From: Streptomyces diacarni
Lineage (GTDB): Bacteria; Actinomycetota; Actinomycetes; Streptomycetales; Streptomycetaceae
Direction: 5' to 3'
Assembly: GCF_003323715.1 (NCBI RefSeq)
Contig: NZ_QOIN01000048.1
Location: forward strand, 124,001-188,000
DNA length: 64,000 nucleotides
The notes under the pieces are model-generated. The model worked only from the letters and a program-made list of their open reading frames with translations, was not told where the DNA came from and did no database searches. Within the stretch, counting starts at the first letter, position 1. The number at the start of each line of letters is the position of its first letter. A program made the translations under genes and the position numbers. Shown in pieces: positions 41,088-49,807 of this stretch.

Positions 41088-41756
41088 ATGCCTGCTGCGC
41101 GCGAGACCCTGCTGGAAGCCGCCCACGCGGCGGTGCGGACACGGCCCTGGAGCGTCGTGCGGATGGTCGATGTCGCCGCGGCGGCCGACGTCTCACGGCA
41201 GACGCTCTACAACGAGTTCGGCAGCAAGGAGGGACTGGGCGCGGCACTGGTCAGCCGCCTGGTCGAGAACTTCCTCGACGGTACGGGCCGCGCCGTGACC
41301 GAGGCCTGCCGAGGCGGCGCCGACCCCGCGGCCTGCTGCGCCGCCGCCGCGCACTGGGTGCTGCGCACCGCGCGCGCCGAGCCCATCGTGCACGCGGCCC
41401 TCACCGGGTGCTGGGGGCCCAGGATCCCGCTGCCGCCGGGTCCGCCTCCCCCGGCCGGGTGGGACCGGGCCGTCCGTGAGGCGCACCCGGCGGAGCCGGG
41501 GAGGCTCGCCCACGTGCTGTGCGACCGGGCCGTGGCGGGGCTCGACCGGGCCACCCGCCTGCCGGTCGGCGGTCCCCGGGCCCGTCCGCGCGGGGGACCG
41601 GCCGCGCCGGCCGAGACCGCCCGCGGCGACCTGCTGCGCGCGTACGAGGCGGGGCTGCGGGTCGCGCTCAGCTACGTCGTCGCACCCCAGCCGGGTCCCG
41701 ACGACGACCCCTGCGGCCGGGTCGACGCGGTGGTACGGGCGCTGCTGGCGTGCTGA
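41088..41756 (+). CDS. TetR-family transcriptional regulator
   Basis: 222 residues. The N-terminal helix-turn-helix is clear (VDVAAAADVSRQTLYNEFGSKEGL); the C-terminal ligand domain is Ala/Pro-rich and unassigned. A GGGGGAGG site lies 5 nt before ATG 41088, preferred over a longer frame from 41013. It converges on the SMR transporter 43 bp away and may control it, though TetR regulators more often control divergent genes; hisN is the divergent one. Confidence 0.88.
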   Translation: MPAARETLLEAAHAAVRTRPWSVVRMVDVAAAADVSRQTLYNEFGSKEGLGAALVSRLVENFLDGTGRAVTEACRGGADPAACCAAAAHWVLRTARAEPIVHAALTGCWGPRIPLPPGPPPPAGWDRAVREAHPAEPGRLAHVLCDRAVAGLDRATRLPVGGPRARPRGGPAAPAETARGDLLRAYEAGLRVALSYVVAPQPGPDDDPCGRVDAVVRALLAC

Positions 41757-41798
41757 GCGGTCGGCGCGGGGCGGCGCTACCGGGAGGCAGGCGCGGTG

Positions 41799-42122
41799 TC
41801 AGTGGGCGCTGCCGGACAGCTGGAGCCCCATCACGCCGATGATCACCAGTGTGATGGAGACGAGTTTCAGGACCGAGACCACGTCACCCATGAAGATCAT
41901 GCCGTAGATCGCCGTGCCGGCGGCCCCGATACCGGTCCAGACCGCGTAGGCGGGGCCGACGTCCAGCCGCTTCAGCGAGAGGGTCAGCAGGCCGAAGCTG
42001 CCCAGCGCGAAGGCGCAGAAGGCGACGGTCGGCCAGAGTTTGGTGAAGCCGTGCGAGAGTTTCAGACACACGGCGAAGCCCGTCTCCAGCAGCCCAGCGA
42101 CTATCACCAACAGCCACGCCAT
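41799..42122 (-). CDS. Small multidrug resistance (SMR) family transporter
   Basis: 107 residues in four membrane helices. The family Glu is E13 in AGLLETGFAV, and GPAYAVWTGIGAAGTA is the helix-3 signature. SMR proteins are dual-topology antiporters; this single-gene form could be SugE/Gdx-like (guanidinium) or Qac-like (quaternary ammonium), which sequence alone does not settle here. GGAGGAAG precedes ATG 42122. Confidence 0.9.
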   Translation of the reverse strand: MAWLLVIVAGLLETGFAVCLKLSHGFTKLWPTVAFCAFALGSFGLLTLSLKRLDVGPAYAVWTGIGAAGTAIYGMIFMGDVVSVLKLVSITLVIIGVMGLQLSGSAH

Positions 42123-42202
42123 GTGCTCTTCCTCCCGTGACGCTCCGTGCGGTCCAGGTCAAGCGCAGGCGAACCAGTATGCCGCCGCGGGCGCCCGGAA
42201 GC

Positions 42203-42270
42203 GATCAGTCCCTCTCGCGGCGGGCCCGCGTGCCCGGATCAGTCCCCTTCGCGGCGTTCCCGCGTGCCCA
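42203..42270. repeat. 34-bp tandem duplication spanning the 3' end of rsgA
   Basis: GATCAGTCCC at 42203 and 42237 begin two 34-bp units matching at 29 of 34 positions. The unit at 42237-42270 codes the last residues and stop of RsgA; the other is its copy just downstream of the stop. Confidence 0.8.
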
Positions 42271-43258
42271 GCAGGCGGCGCAGCGAGTGCAGCCTGGCGG
42301 CGTCCGCGTGTCCGTCGGCCACCCATGCGTCCAGTGCACAGCCGGGCTCGTTGTGGCTGCACCCGCGCGGGCACAGGGCGGCCCCCTCCTCCAGGTCGGG
42401 GAACGCGTGGATGACGCGCGAGAGTTGAATGTGGTTCAGCCCGAAGGAGCGCACCCCCGGGGTGTCGATGACCCAGCCGTCCTCGCCGGTGGTCGACGGC
42501 GGCAGCGGAAGCGCCAGCGCGGACGTCGTGGTGTGCCTGCCGCGCCCTGTCACCGCGTTGACGTCGCCTGTCGCGCGCTGCCTGCGCGGCACCAGCGCGT
42601 TGACGAGTGTGGTCTTGCCGACGCCGCTGTGGCCCACGCACACCGTGACCTGGCCGCGCATCAGCTCGCGCACGCTCTCGGCGCCCGCCCCCTCGGCCAG
42701 CCCCTCCCGGCTGGTGACCACGTGGCGCACCCCCAGCGGCGCGTAGGTCTCCAGCAGCGGCCGCGCCGGCGCGAGATCGGACTTGGTGAGCACCAGCAGC
42801 GGTTCGAGACCCGCGTCGAAGGCCGCGACCAGGCAGCGGTCGATCAGCCGCGGCCGCGGCTCGGGGTCGGCCAGCGCGGTGACGATGGCGAGCTGGTCGG
42901 CGTTGGCGACGATGACGCGCTCGTAGGGGTCGTTGTCGTCGGCCGTCCTGCGCAGCACCGAGGTGCGCTCCTCGACGCGGACGATGCGCGCCAGGGTGTC
43001 CTTCGCCCCGGACAGATCACCCACCACGGCCACCCGGTCGCCCACCACCACGCCCTTGCGGCCCAGCTCGCGGGCCTTCATCGCGGTGACCGTGCGGCCC
43101 TCCACCAGGCACGTCAGACGGCCGCGGTCGATCGTGAGCACCAGTCCCTCGGCCGCGTCCTCGTGCTTGGGTCTGGTGTGGGTGCGCGGCCTGGTGCCGC
43201 GGCGGGAGGGGCGGACGCGGATGTCGTCCTCGTCGGTGTGCTTGCCGTAGCGGCGCAT
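42239..43258 (-). CDS. rsgA: Ribosome small-subunit GTPase RsgA
   Basis: 339 residues. Circularly permuted GTPase order: G4 (TKSD) precedes G1 GHSGVGKTT, then G3 DTPG. An N-terminal OB fold (about 35-100) and a C-terminal zinc site (CPRGCSHNEPGC) complete the family. It assists late 30S maturation. It begins 13 nt after aroA ends and is probably co-transcribed, the usual actinobacterial arrangement. Confidence 0.93.
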   Translation of the reverse strand: MRRYGKHTDEDDIRVRPSRRGTRPRTHTRPKHEDAAEGLVLTIDRGRLTCLVEGRTVTAMKARELGRKGVVVGDRVAVVGDLSGAKDTLARIVRVEERTSVLRRTADDNDPYERVIVANADQLAIVTALADPEPRPRLIDRCLVAAFDAGLEPLLVLTKSDLAPARPLLETYAPLGVRHVVTSREGLAEGAGAESVRELMRGQVTVCVGHSGVGKTTLVNALVPRRQRATGDVNAVTGRGRHTTTSALALPLPPSTTGEDGWVIDTPGVRSFGLNHIQLSRVIHAFPDLEEGAALCPRGCSHNEPGCALDAWVADGHADAARLHSLRRLLGTRERREGD

Positions 43259-43271
43259 CGCGGGCGCCCCT

Positions 43272-44645
43272 TCAGGCTTTCACTCCGGCCGGTGCCCCGA
43301 GCATGTCCGCCCACATCGCCGGGAAGTCGGGCAGGGTCTTGCCCGTCGTCGCGACGTTCTCCACCTCGACGCCCTCGACCGCCAGGCCGAGCACCGCGCC
43401 CGCCGTGGCCAGCCGGTGGTCGTCGTAGGTGTGGAAGACGCCGCCGTGCAGCGGCCGCGGGCGGATGCGCAGCCCGTCCTCGGTCTCGGTGACGTCGCCG
43501 CCCAGCCCGTTGATCTCCTTGGCCAGCGCCGCCAGCCGGTCCGTCTCGTGCAGCCGCAGGTGGCCCACCCCGCGCAGCACCGACTCGCTCTGGGCGAGCG
43601 CCGCGACCGCGGCGATGCCGGGGGTCAGCTCACCCACCTCGCCCAGGTCGATGTCGATGCCCAGGACGCGGCCGCCGCCGGTCAGGGTCAGACCCCGCTC
43701 GTCCAGCTCGCAGCTGCCGCCCATGGCCGTGAAGATCTCCCGCAGCGCGTCGCCCGGCTGGGTCGTGTGCCGCGGCCAGTCCGCGACGGTGACCCGGCCG
43801 CCGGTGACCAGCGCCGCCGCCAGGAACGGCTGGGCGTTGGACAGGTCGGGCTCGACCGTCACGTCGCGGCCCAGCAGGGCGCCGGGCGCGACCCGCCACA
43901 CGTGCGCCGCTCCGCCGTCCTCGGGCGTGTCCACCTGCGCCCCGGCGGCGCGCAGCATCTCCACCGTCATGCGGATGTGCGGCATCGAGGGCAGGGTGCC
44001 GCCCGTGTGGCGCACCTCCACGCCCTGGTCGAAACCCGCACCCGACAGCAGCAGGGCGCTGACGAACTGGCTGGAGGAGGACGCGTCGACCTCGACCGTG
44101 CCGCCGGCCAGCGACCCCGCGCCCCGCACCGTCAGCGGAAGCGCGCCGCGCCCCTCGTCCTCCACCCGGGCGCCGAGCGCGCGCAGCGCGTCGATGACCC
44201 CGTGCAACGGGCGCTCGTAGGAGCGCGGATCGCCGTCGAACCTGACCGGTCCCTCGGCCAGCGCCGCCAGCGGCGGCAGGAAGCGCATCACGGTGCCGGC
44301 GTTGCCCACGTCCACCGTCGCGGGGCCGCGCAGCGGCCCTGGCGACACCCGCCAGGCCTCGTCCGCGGTGCGCGCGCCGCCGGGCTCGGTGGCGGCGGAG
44401 GCCGAGGAGGCCGTCTCCTCGATCCCGACGCCCATGGCCCGCAGCGCCCCGGCCATCAGCAGGGTGTCGCGCGAGCGCAGCGGGCGGCGCAGCAGGCCCG
44501 GCTCGGCGGCCAGCGCCGAGAGCACCAGCGCCCGGTTGGTGACCGACTTCGACCCGGGCACGGTGACGGTCGCCTCGATGCGGCCCGGCGCGGTGGGAGC
44601 GGGCCAGAGGGCGGTGTCTGCGGCGGGCGCGTACTGGTCGGTCAT
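43272..44645 (-). CDS. aroA: 3-phosphoshikimate 1-carboxyvinyltransferase (EPSP synthase)
   Basis: 457 residues. Motifs: GSKSVTNRALVLSALA (PEP/shikimate-phosphate Lys), GNAGTVMRFL, SSSSQFVSALLL, LGEVGELTP and DHRLATAGAVLGL. It makes EPSP in the chorismate pathway. The glyphosate-site loop reads GNAGTVMRF where the common form is GNAGTAMRP, as in actinobacterial homologues I recall. TAGAGT 6 nt before ATG 44645 indicates a leaderless mRNA, probably with rsgA downstream. Confidence 0.95.
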   Translation of the reverse strand: MTDQYAPAADTALWPAPTAPGRIEATVTVPGSKSVTNRALVLSALAAEPGLLRRPLRSRDTLLMAGALRAMGVGIEETASSASAATEPGGARTADEAWRVSPGPLRGPATVDVGNAGTVMRFLPPLAALAEGPVRFDGDPRSYERPLHGVIDALRALGARVEDEGRGALPLTVRGAGSLAGGTVEVDASSSSQFVSALLLSGAGFDQGVEVRHTGGTLPSMPHIRMTVEMLRAAGAQVDTPEDGGAAHVWRVAPGALLGRDVTVEPDLSNAQPFLAAALVTGGRVTVADWPRHTTQPGDALREIFTAMGGSCELDERGLTLTGGGRVLGIDIDLGEVGELTPGIAAVAALAQSESVLRGVGHLRLHETDRLAALAKEINGLGGDVTETEDGLRIRPRPLHGGVFHTYDDHRLATAGAVLGLAVEGVEVENVATTGKTLPDFPAMWADMLGAPAGVKA

Positions 44646-44651
44646 GGGGCA

Positions 44652-44657
44652 ACTCTA
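44652..44657 (-). promoter_or_regulatory. -10 box TAGAGT for leaderless aroA
   Basis: Minus strand TAGAGT, TGCCCC, ATG 44645. Confidence 0.65.
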
Positions 44658-44733
44658 ATGGCTGGGGCACGGCGCGCCCCGAGCCCGCCGCGGGGCACCA
44701 GGACCAGGAGAGGTGGCGCCGCGAGCGGTGGGC

Positions 44734-45462
44734 TCACAGCTGGTCCAGCACCGGGCCGAGCAGCCAGCGGCCCCCGCCGATCAGGCAGCACAGCGAGACC
44801 GCGTGGAAGAGGAAGAGCCACATCGCCGCGGGGACGTGGGTGAGCCGCGAGAGCTGGTCGGCGTCCGAGTCCCCCGCTTGCCCGTACCGCCGCTTGCGCT
44901 GGAGTTCGAACGCCGGCCTGACGCCGCCCAGCAGCAGGAACCACACCACCACGTACGCGAAGCCGGCCTGCACCTCGGGATCCGTCAGCCAGGAGACGAG
45001 GACGAAGGCGCCGCCCGCCACCACGACGGTCAGTACCCCGTAGGCGTTGCGGATCATCACCAGCATGGCGAGCAGCAGCACCGTCGCCCCCCACAGCAGC
45101 GCGGTGATGTGGTTGGCGGCCAGCAGCCAGGCGCCGCCGAGGCCCAGCAGCGGGGGAGCGGTGTAGCCCGCCGCGGCGGTCAGCACCATGCCGATGCCGG
45201 TGGGTTTGCCCCGCGAGACGGTCAGCCCCGAGGTGTCCGAGTGCAGCCGTATCCCGTCCAGCTGCCGCCCCGTGAGCAGGGCTATCAGGCCGTGTCCGCC
45301 CTCGTGCGCGATCGTGATGGCGTTGCGGGAGAGCCGCCACACGCCATGCGGGGCCACCGCGAGCAGCGCCAGCACGCCGGTGGCGATCACCAGCCACTGC
45401 TCGGGGTCCGGCTGGCTGCCCACGACGCGGTCCCAGACATCCGTGATGCTCGCGTTGTCCAT
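44734..45462 (-). CDS. M50-like integral membrane metalloprotease family protein
   Basis: 242 residues, six or more hydrophobic segments. ITIAHEGGHGL carries an HExGH zinc site of the M50B type near the second helix; GIGMVLTAAAGYTAPPLLG is the conserved Gly-rich segment. I do not see a clear second-helix NPDG-type Asp motif, so activity is uncertain. ATG 45462 is preceded by GAGGAG. It diverges from the SRAP gene. Confidence 0.8.
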   Translation of the reverse strand: MDNASITDVWDRVVGSQPDPEQWLVIATGVLALLAVAPHGVWRLSRNAITIAHEGGHGLIALLTGRQLDGIRLHSDTSGLTVSRGKPTGIGMVLTAAAGYTAPPLLGLGGAWLLAANHITALLWGATVLLLAMLVMIRNAYGVLTVVVAGGAFVLVSWLTDPEVQAGFAYVVVWFLLLGGVRPAFELQRKRRYGQAGDSDADQLSRLTHVPAAMWLFLFHAVSLCCLIGGGRWLLGPVLDQL

Positions 45463-45561
45463 GTTCGCGGCGTTCTCCTCGTGTGGTCGGTATGCGGCCG
45501 CGCGTGCCGTCCTTTGTCAACGCACGGCGGCGTTTCCGCGTGCCGTGGCAGTCTTGCAGGC

Positions 45562-46404
45562 ATGTGCGGACGGTATGCAGCGAGCCGGGGGGCCGAGGAT
45601 CTGGCCCGGCTGTTCGAGGTGGAGAAGTGGGAGCCCGAGGAGGCGCTCGCGCCCGACTGGAACGTCGCGCCCACCAAGCAGGTGCACGCGGTGCTCGACC
45701 GCCCCCTCAAGGGCAGTGCGGAACCGCGTCCGGTGCGGCAGCTGCGCCCCCTCAAGTGGGGTCTGGTGCCCGGCTGGGCGAAGACGCCCGACATGGGCGT
45801 CAAGATGATCAACGCCCGCGCCGAGACCGTTCACGAGAAGCCCGCCTACCGGCGCCCCTTCGTCGCCCGCCGCTGCCTGCTGCCCGCCGACGGCTACTAC
45901 GAGTGGGTCACGGCCGAGGGCGAGCTCAAGCTGGAACAGGAGGGCAGGCGCAAGCGCCCCCGCAAGCAGCCCTACTTCATCTCTCCCGCCCCGCGGGACG
46001 GCTCGGACGAGGCGCCGGTGATGGCGATGGCCGGGCTCTACGAGTTCTGGCGGGACAAGACACTGCCCGACGACCATCCGCAGGCGTGGTGGGCCACCTG
46101 CACCGTCCTGACCACCGCCGCCGAGACCACCCCGCTGGCCAACGCGGGCGAGCTGAGCGAGGGCGGTCCGGGCTCGCTGGCCGACATCCACCCGCGCATG
46201 CCGCTGATGCTCACCCCCGACCGCTGGGACGCCTGGCTCGACCCTTCCCACACCGACTCCGAGCAGCTCCGCGCCTTGCTGACCCCGCCGCCCGGTGGCC
46301 TCATGCGGGCCCACCCCGTCTCCACGGACGTCAGCAATGTCCGCAACAGCGGCCCCCACCTGGTGAAGGAGCTGCCGGCGCCGGAGGAGGAGACACTGTT
46401 CTGA
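45562..46404 (+). CDS. SRAP-domain abasic-site crosslinking protein (YedK/HMCES family)
   Basis: 280 residues. It starts MCGRY, so after Met removal Cys2 is the catalytic residue that forms a thiazolidine with abasic sites in single-stranded DNA. Other conserved blocks: WNVAPT, WGLVPGWAK, INARAETVHEKPAYR, CLLPADGYYEW and HPRMPLML. The start is fixed by Cys2. No good ribosome site precedes it; CAGTCT 7 nt upstream suggests leaderless translation with a weaker -10. Confidence 0.92.
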   Translation: MCGRYAASRGAEDLARLFEVEKWEPEEALAPDWNVAPTKQVHAVLDRPLKGSAEPRPVRQLRPLKWGLVPGWAKTPDMGVKMINARAETVHEKPAYRRPFVARRCLLPADGYYEWVTAEGELKLEQEGRRKRPRKQPYFISPAPRDGSDEAPVMAMAGLYEFWRDKTLPDDHPQAWWATCTVLTTAAETTPLANAGELSEGGPGSLADIHPRMPLMLTPDRWDAWLDPSHTDSEQLRALLTPPPGGLMRAHPVSTDVSNVRNSGPHLVKELPAPEEETLF

Positions 46405-46500
46405 CCGGGCTCTGACGTCCCTTCCCGGGCCCGCTGGTCCGACCGTCCCGCCCGCCGGTTGACCGGCCCTTTCCCGGGCACCCCTGCAAGGATGCCGGAC

Positions 46501-47226
46501 ATGAACGCGCACAAGGACCCGGAGATGACCGCGCACAAGGACAAGGGAACGGCGCATCCGGGCGGGGACGAGGAGCGGCCCCGCGGGGGCGGCGGGCGGA
46601 TCGAGACGGTCGCCACGCCGGTCGGGCAGGCCCGGATCACCTGGTACGACGCGAAGAAGGCGCACACGGTGCTGGCGCTCGGCCACGGGGCCGGCGGCGG
46701 CATCGAGGCACGGGACCTGCGGGCGTTGGCCGCCGCGATGCCCGCCGAGGGCGTCAGCGTCGCCCTGGTGGAGCAGCCGTGGCGGGTGGCGGGGAAGAAG
46801 GTGGCTCCGGCGCCCAGAACCCTGGACGCGGCCTGGAGCGCGCTGTGGCCCGCCCTCGCGCTTCCCGGGCTGCCGGTGATCGCCGGTGGCCGCAGCGCGG
46901 GGGCCCGCGTGGCTTGCCGTACGGCGGGCGAGCTGGGCGCACGCGCGGTGCTCGCGCTCTCCTTCCCGCTGCACCCGCCGGGCAAGCCGGACAGGTCGCG
47001 GGCCGACGAGCTGACCGGGGTGGAGCTGCCGGTGCTGGTCGTCCAGGGCGGCCGGGACCCGTTCGGGCGGCCCGAGGAGTTCCCGCGGGGCACCAGCCTG
47101 GTCGAGGTGGCGTGGGGCGATCACGGGTTCGCGCTCCCGAAGTCGGCCGCGGTCTCCGAGGACGAGGCCATGGGCGTGATCACCGGTGCGGTGGCCCGGT
47201 GGATCGGCGGCGGCACGCCCGGATGA
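46501..47226 (+). CDS. Alpha/beta hydrolase of the KANL3/Tex30 type
   Basis: 241 residues. GHGAGGG forms the oxyanion loop, the nucleophile elbow is GGRSAGARVA, Asp lies in VVQGGRDPFG and His in WGDHGF. It resembles dienelactone-hydrolase-like proteins that sit upstream of sigR in Streptomyces. The first 45 residues are charged and low complexity. AAGGA lies 8 nt before ATG 46501. Substrate unknown. Confidence 0.82.
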   Translation: MNAHKDPEMTAHKDKGTAHPGGDEERPRGGGGRIETVATPVGQARITWYDAKKAHTVLALGHGAGGGIEARDLRALAAAMPAEGVSVALVEQPWRVAGKKVAPAPRTLDAAWSALWPALALPGLPVIAGGRSAGARVACRTAGELGARAVLALSFPLHPPGKPDRSRADELTGVELPVLVVQGGRDPFGRPEEFPRGTSLVEVAWGDHGFALPKSAAVSEDEAMGVITGAVARWIGGGTPG

Positions 47227-47326
47227 CGCCCGCGTCCGGGCGGGCCCCGCGGCGGAGACGTACGGGAGTCGGCGGGAAGGATCCGCGGAGACGTACGGGA
47301 GCCGGCGGGAAGAGGCTCCGGGCCCC

Positions 47327-47353
47327 GGGAATGATCGGCGGGGCGGTGTGGTT
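47327..47353 (+). promoter_or_regulatory. Sigma-R-type promoter (sigRp2) upstream of sigR
   Basis: GGGAAT (47327-47332), 18 bp, GTT (47351-47353), matching the sigma-R consensus GGAAT-N18-GTT. It allows sigma-R to amplify its own synthesis, and lies far enough upstream to include the longer start at 47436. Confidence 0.8.
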
Positions 47354-47600
47354 GCACGCAGTGTCCACGAAGGAAGCCGATGTGCGGCGCTCGCCGCACA
47401 AGGGCCTCACCACGAGGCGAAAGGAAGCCGCCCAGATGGGTTCTGTCGCTTGCCCCCAACGTCCGCGGGCCGCCGACCTGGACTGGGCCACGCTGGCGCT
47501 GGCCTCAGGGACGGGTATTCGAGCGGCGGACGGTGCGGATCGTCGTCTATTCTCCGAATCGAGCGGGTCCTCGTTCGGGCTCGCCCCGACAGCGGAGGAG

Positions 47601-48272
47601 GTGGGTCCGGTCACCGGGACCGAAGACGGCTCGAACGCACAGCCCAGGGATCAGGAGTCGGAGACGGCACAGGAGCGCAGCGCGCGCTTCGAGCGCGACG
47701 CGCTCGCCTTCCTCGACCAGATGTACTCGGCCGCGCTGCGCATGACGCGCAATCCCGCCGACGCCGAGGACCTGGTGCAGGAGACCTACGCCAAGGCGTA
47801 CGCGTCCTTCCACCAGTTCCGCGAGGGCACCAACCTCAAGGCGTGGCTGTACCGCATCCTGACCAACACGTTCATCAACTCCTACCGCAAGAAGCAGCGC
47901 GAGCCGCAGCGCAGCGCGGCGGAGGAGATCGAGGACTGGCAGCTCGCGCGGGCCGAGTCCCACATGTCCACCGGGCTGCGTTCGGCCGAGGCCCAGGCGC
48001 TCGACCACCTGCCGGACTCGGACGTCAAGGCGGCGCTCCAGGCGATTCCGGAGGAGTTCCGCATCGCCGTCTACCTCGCGGACGTCGAAGGCTTTGCCTA
48101 CAAGGAGATCGCCGACATCATGGGGACACCCATCGGCACGGTGATGTCCCGTCTGCACCGCGGTCGGCGCCAGCTTCGGGACATGCTGGAGGGCTACGCG
48201 CAAGAGCGCGGACTGGTCCCGGCCGGTGCCGCGGCGGACGGGTCGCAAGACCGGAAAGGTTCGGGCTCATGA
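47601..48272 (+). CDS. sigR: ECF sigma factor sigma-R (thiol-oxidative stress), with a longer in-frame isoform
   Basis: 223 residues from GTG 47601. Region 2 runs through DAEDLVQETYAKAYASFHQF and region 4 through EEFRIAVYLADVEGFAYKEIADIMGTPIGTVMSRLHRGR. Sigma-R is held by the zinc anti-sigma RsrA until disulfide stress. An in-frame ATG exactly 55 codons upstream (47436, MGSVACPQRP, AAGGA upstream) corresponds to the unstable sigma-R' isoform described in S. coelicolor. The stop overlaps the rsrA start (ATGA), coupling the two. Confidence 0.95.
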   Translation: MGPVTGTEDGSNAQPRDQESETAQERSARFERDALAFLDQMYSAALRMTRNPADAEDLVQETYAKAYASFHQFREGTNLKAWLYRILTNTFINSYRKKQREPQRSAAEEIEDWQLARAESHMSTGLRSAEAQALDHLPDSDVKAALQAIPEEFRIAVYLADVEGFAYKEIADIMGTPIGTVMSRLHRGRRQLRDMLEGYAQERGLVPAGAAADGSQDRKGSGS

Positions 48273-48649
48273 GTTGCGGAGAGCCGCACGAGACGGACTG
48301 CGCTGAGGTTCTCGACCACCTCTACGAGTACCTCGATCGCGAGATGCCGGACGGGGACTGCGAGAAGTTCAAGGAACACTTCGACGAGTGCTCCCCTTGC
48401 TTCGAGAAGTACGGCATCGAGCGCGAGGTCAAGAAGCTCGTCAAGCGCTGCTGCGGGCACGACGACGTTCCGTCGGACCTGCGGGCCAAGGTGATGGGCC
48501 GGATCGAGGTGATCCGGCAGGGGCAGCAGAGCTCCCCCGAGGCGGAGGCCGAGACCGAGACGGCCGGGCCGGCCACGGACACCGTCGAGGCGCAGCACCC
48601 GACGCGGGCGCAGGCCCCCACAGGGGCCGAGGGCACCAGCCCCGCCTGA
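48269..48649 (+). CDS. rsrA: Zinc-binding redox-sensing anti-sigma factor RsrA
   Basis: 126 residues. The redox/zinc residues match RsrA exactly by position: C3, C11, C31, H37, C41, C44, C61 and C62, with the H-x3-C-x2-C ZAS motif at 37-44. Oxidation forms a disulfide, expels zinc and frees sigma-R. The last 45 residues are a Glu/Thr/Ala tail of no known role. ATG 48269 overlaps the sigR stop. Confidence 0.95.
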   Translation: MSCGEPHETDCAEVLDHLYEYLDREMPDGDCEKFKEHFDECSPCFEKYGIEREVKKLVKRCCGHDDVPSDLRAKVMGRIEVIRQGQQSSPEAEAETETAGPATDTVEAQHPTRAQAPTGAEGTSPA

Positions 48650-48844
48650 CGTTCCGGTCCGTACCGCGCCTGTGACGTTCCGCGTTCACACCGGGCGCGC
48701 TCACGTCGGCGCTTCCGCCCACTGTCCCCCCATCGGGTGAGCCCCTTCCATCTCGTACGGGGGAACCGCCCGCAGGGGCGGCAACGGGCCCACGCGGCGC
48801 TCCTATTCTCCCCGCCAGGACACGAGGCGGTCGGGAGGCCCGTG

Positions 48845-49807
48845 ATGCGCGTGGGAGTGGGTACGCGGTGGCGTGCCGGAGCGGGTGGGGGAGCGGATCG
48901 GCGGCGGGACGGAACGTTCGCGCTGGCGTGCGTGCTCGCCGCGCCCGCGGCGCTCCTGCTGTGGCGCGGCCCCTACGGCCCCTTCGCCGCGCTGCTCGTT
49001 CTCGGACCCCTGCACCTGGCCTGGCGGGAGCTGCGCCGGTGCCGCCCGGAGAGCGCCGCCCGTCGCGCTGCGGTCCAGGCCCTCGCCCAGGCGGTGCACC
49101 TCAAGGATTGCTACACGCGCGGGCACGGTGAACGGGTCGGTCACGCGGCGGCCCTCATCGCCCGCGAACTCGGTCTGGACGAGGAGCGCACCGAGACCCT
49201 GCGCTGCGCCGGCGTCCTGCACGACGTCGGCAAACTCGGCGTGCCCGTGCGTCTGTTGCGCAAGGAGGGTCCGCTCACCCCCGCCGAGCGCCGCGTCGTG
49301 GAGCGGCACCCCGAACAGGGCGCGGAGATCGTGCGGGGCCTGGACTTCCTGGGTGAGGCGAGGGCCGCCGTACTGCACCACCACGAACGCGTGGACGGTC
49401 TGGGCTATCCGCACGGCCTGGCGGGCGACCGGATCCCCGAGGCGGCGCGCATCGTGTCCGTCGCCGACGCGTTCGACGCGATGACCTCCACGCGCAGCTA
49501 CCGCAGGGGAAGGCCCGTCGCCGTGGCCGTGGCGGAGCTCGAACGCTGCGCGGGCACCCAGTTCGACCCCCGGGTGGTCGCCGCGCTCGCCCATGCGCTG
49601 CGCCGCCACGGCTGGCCGTACACCGAGCCCGCGACTGCGCGTGACGACGCGGCCGCTTCCCCCGCCCGTGACCCTTCGGCGGAAGGGGCGGCCCCTGCCG
49701 TGCCGGCGTGCGGCGTCGCGGCGCGCGCCGTGCCGGAGGCCACCGTGGAGGAGACCGGTCTGCGGCGCGGGCCTCTCGCGCCGGACGGGCGTGGTGTGGC
49801 GGTATGA
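48845..49807 (+). CDS. HD-GYP-type phosphohydrolase-domain membrane protein
   Basis: 320 residues. One or two N-terminal hydrophobic segments (LACVLAAPAALLLW; PFAALLVLGPLHLAW) precede an HD-GYP domain: RGHGERVGHAA, LHDVGKLGVP, ERHPEQGAEI, HHHERVDGLGYPHG and DAFDAMTSTRSYR. Its HD and GYP residues look intact, as in c-di-GMP phosphodiesterases, though activity is unproven. GGGAGG is upstream of ATG 48845. It overlaps the next gene by ATGA. Confidence 0.88.
   Translation: MRVGVGTRWRAGAGGGADRRRDGTFALACVLAAPAALLLWRGPYGPFAALLVLGPLHLAWRELRRCRPESAARRAAVQALAQAVHLKDCYTRGHGERVGHAAALIARELGLDEERTETLRCAGVLHDVGKLGVPVRLLRKEGPLTPAERRVVERHPEQGAEIVRGLDFLGEARAAVLHHHERVDGLGYPHGLAGDRIPEAARIVSVADAFDAMTSTRSYRRGRPVAVAVAELERCAGTQFDPRVVAALAHALRRHGWPYTEPATARDDAAASPARDPSAEGAAPAVPACGVAARAVPEATVEETGLRRGPLAPDGRGVAV

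Noticed and set aside
42123..42238. Possible guanidine riboswitch ahead of the SMR gene
   Set aside because: Two ACGG tetramers occur near the start, but the flanking stems are only 2-3 bp, so they do not form the paired hairpins of a guanidine-II element.
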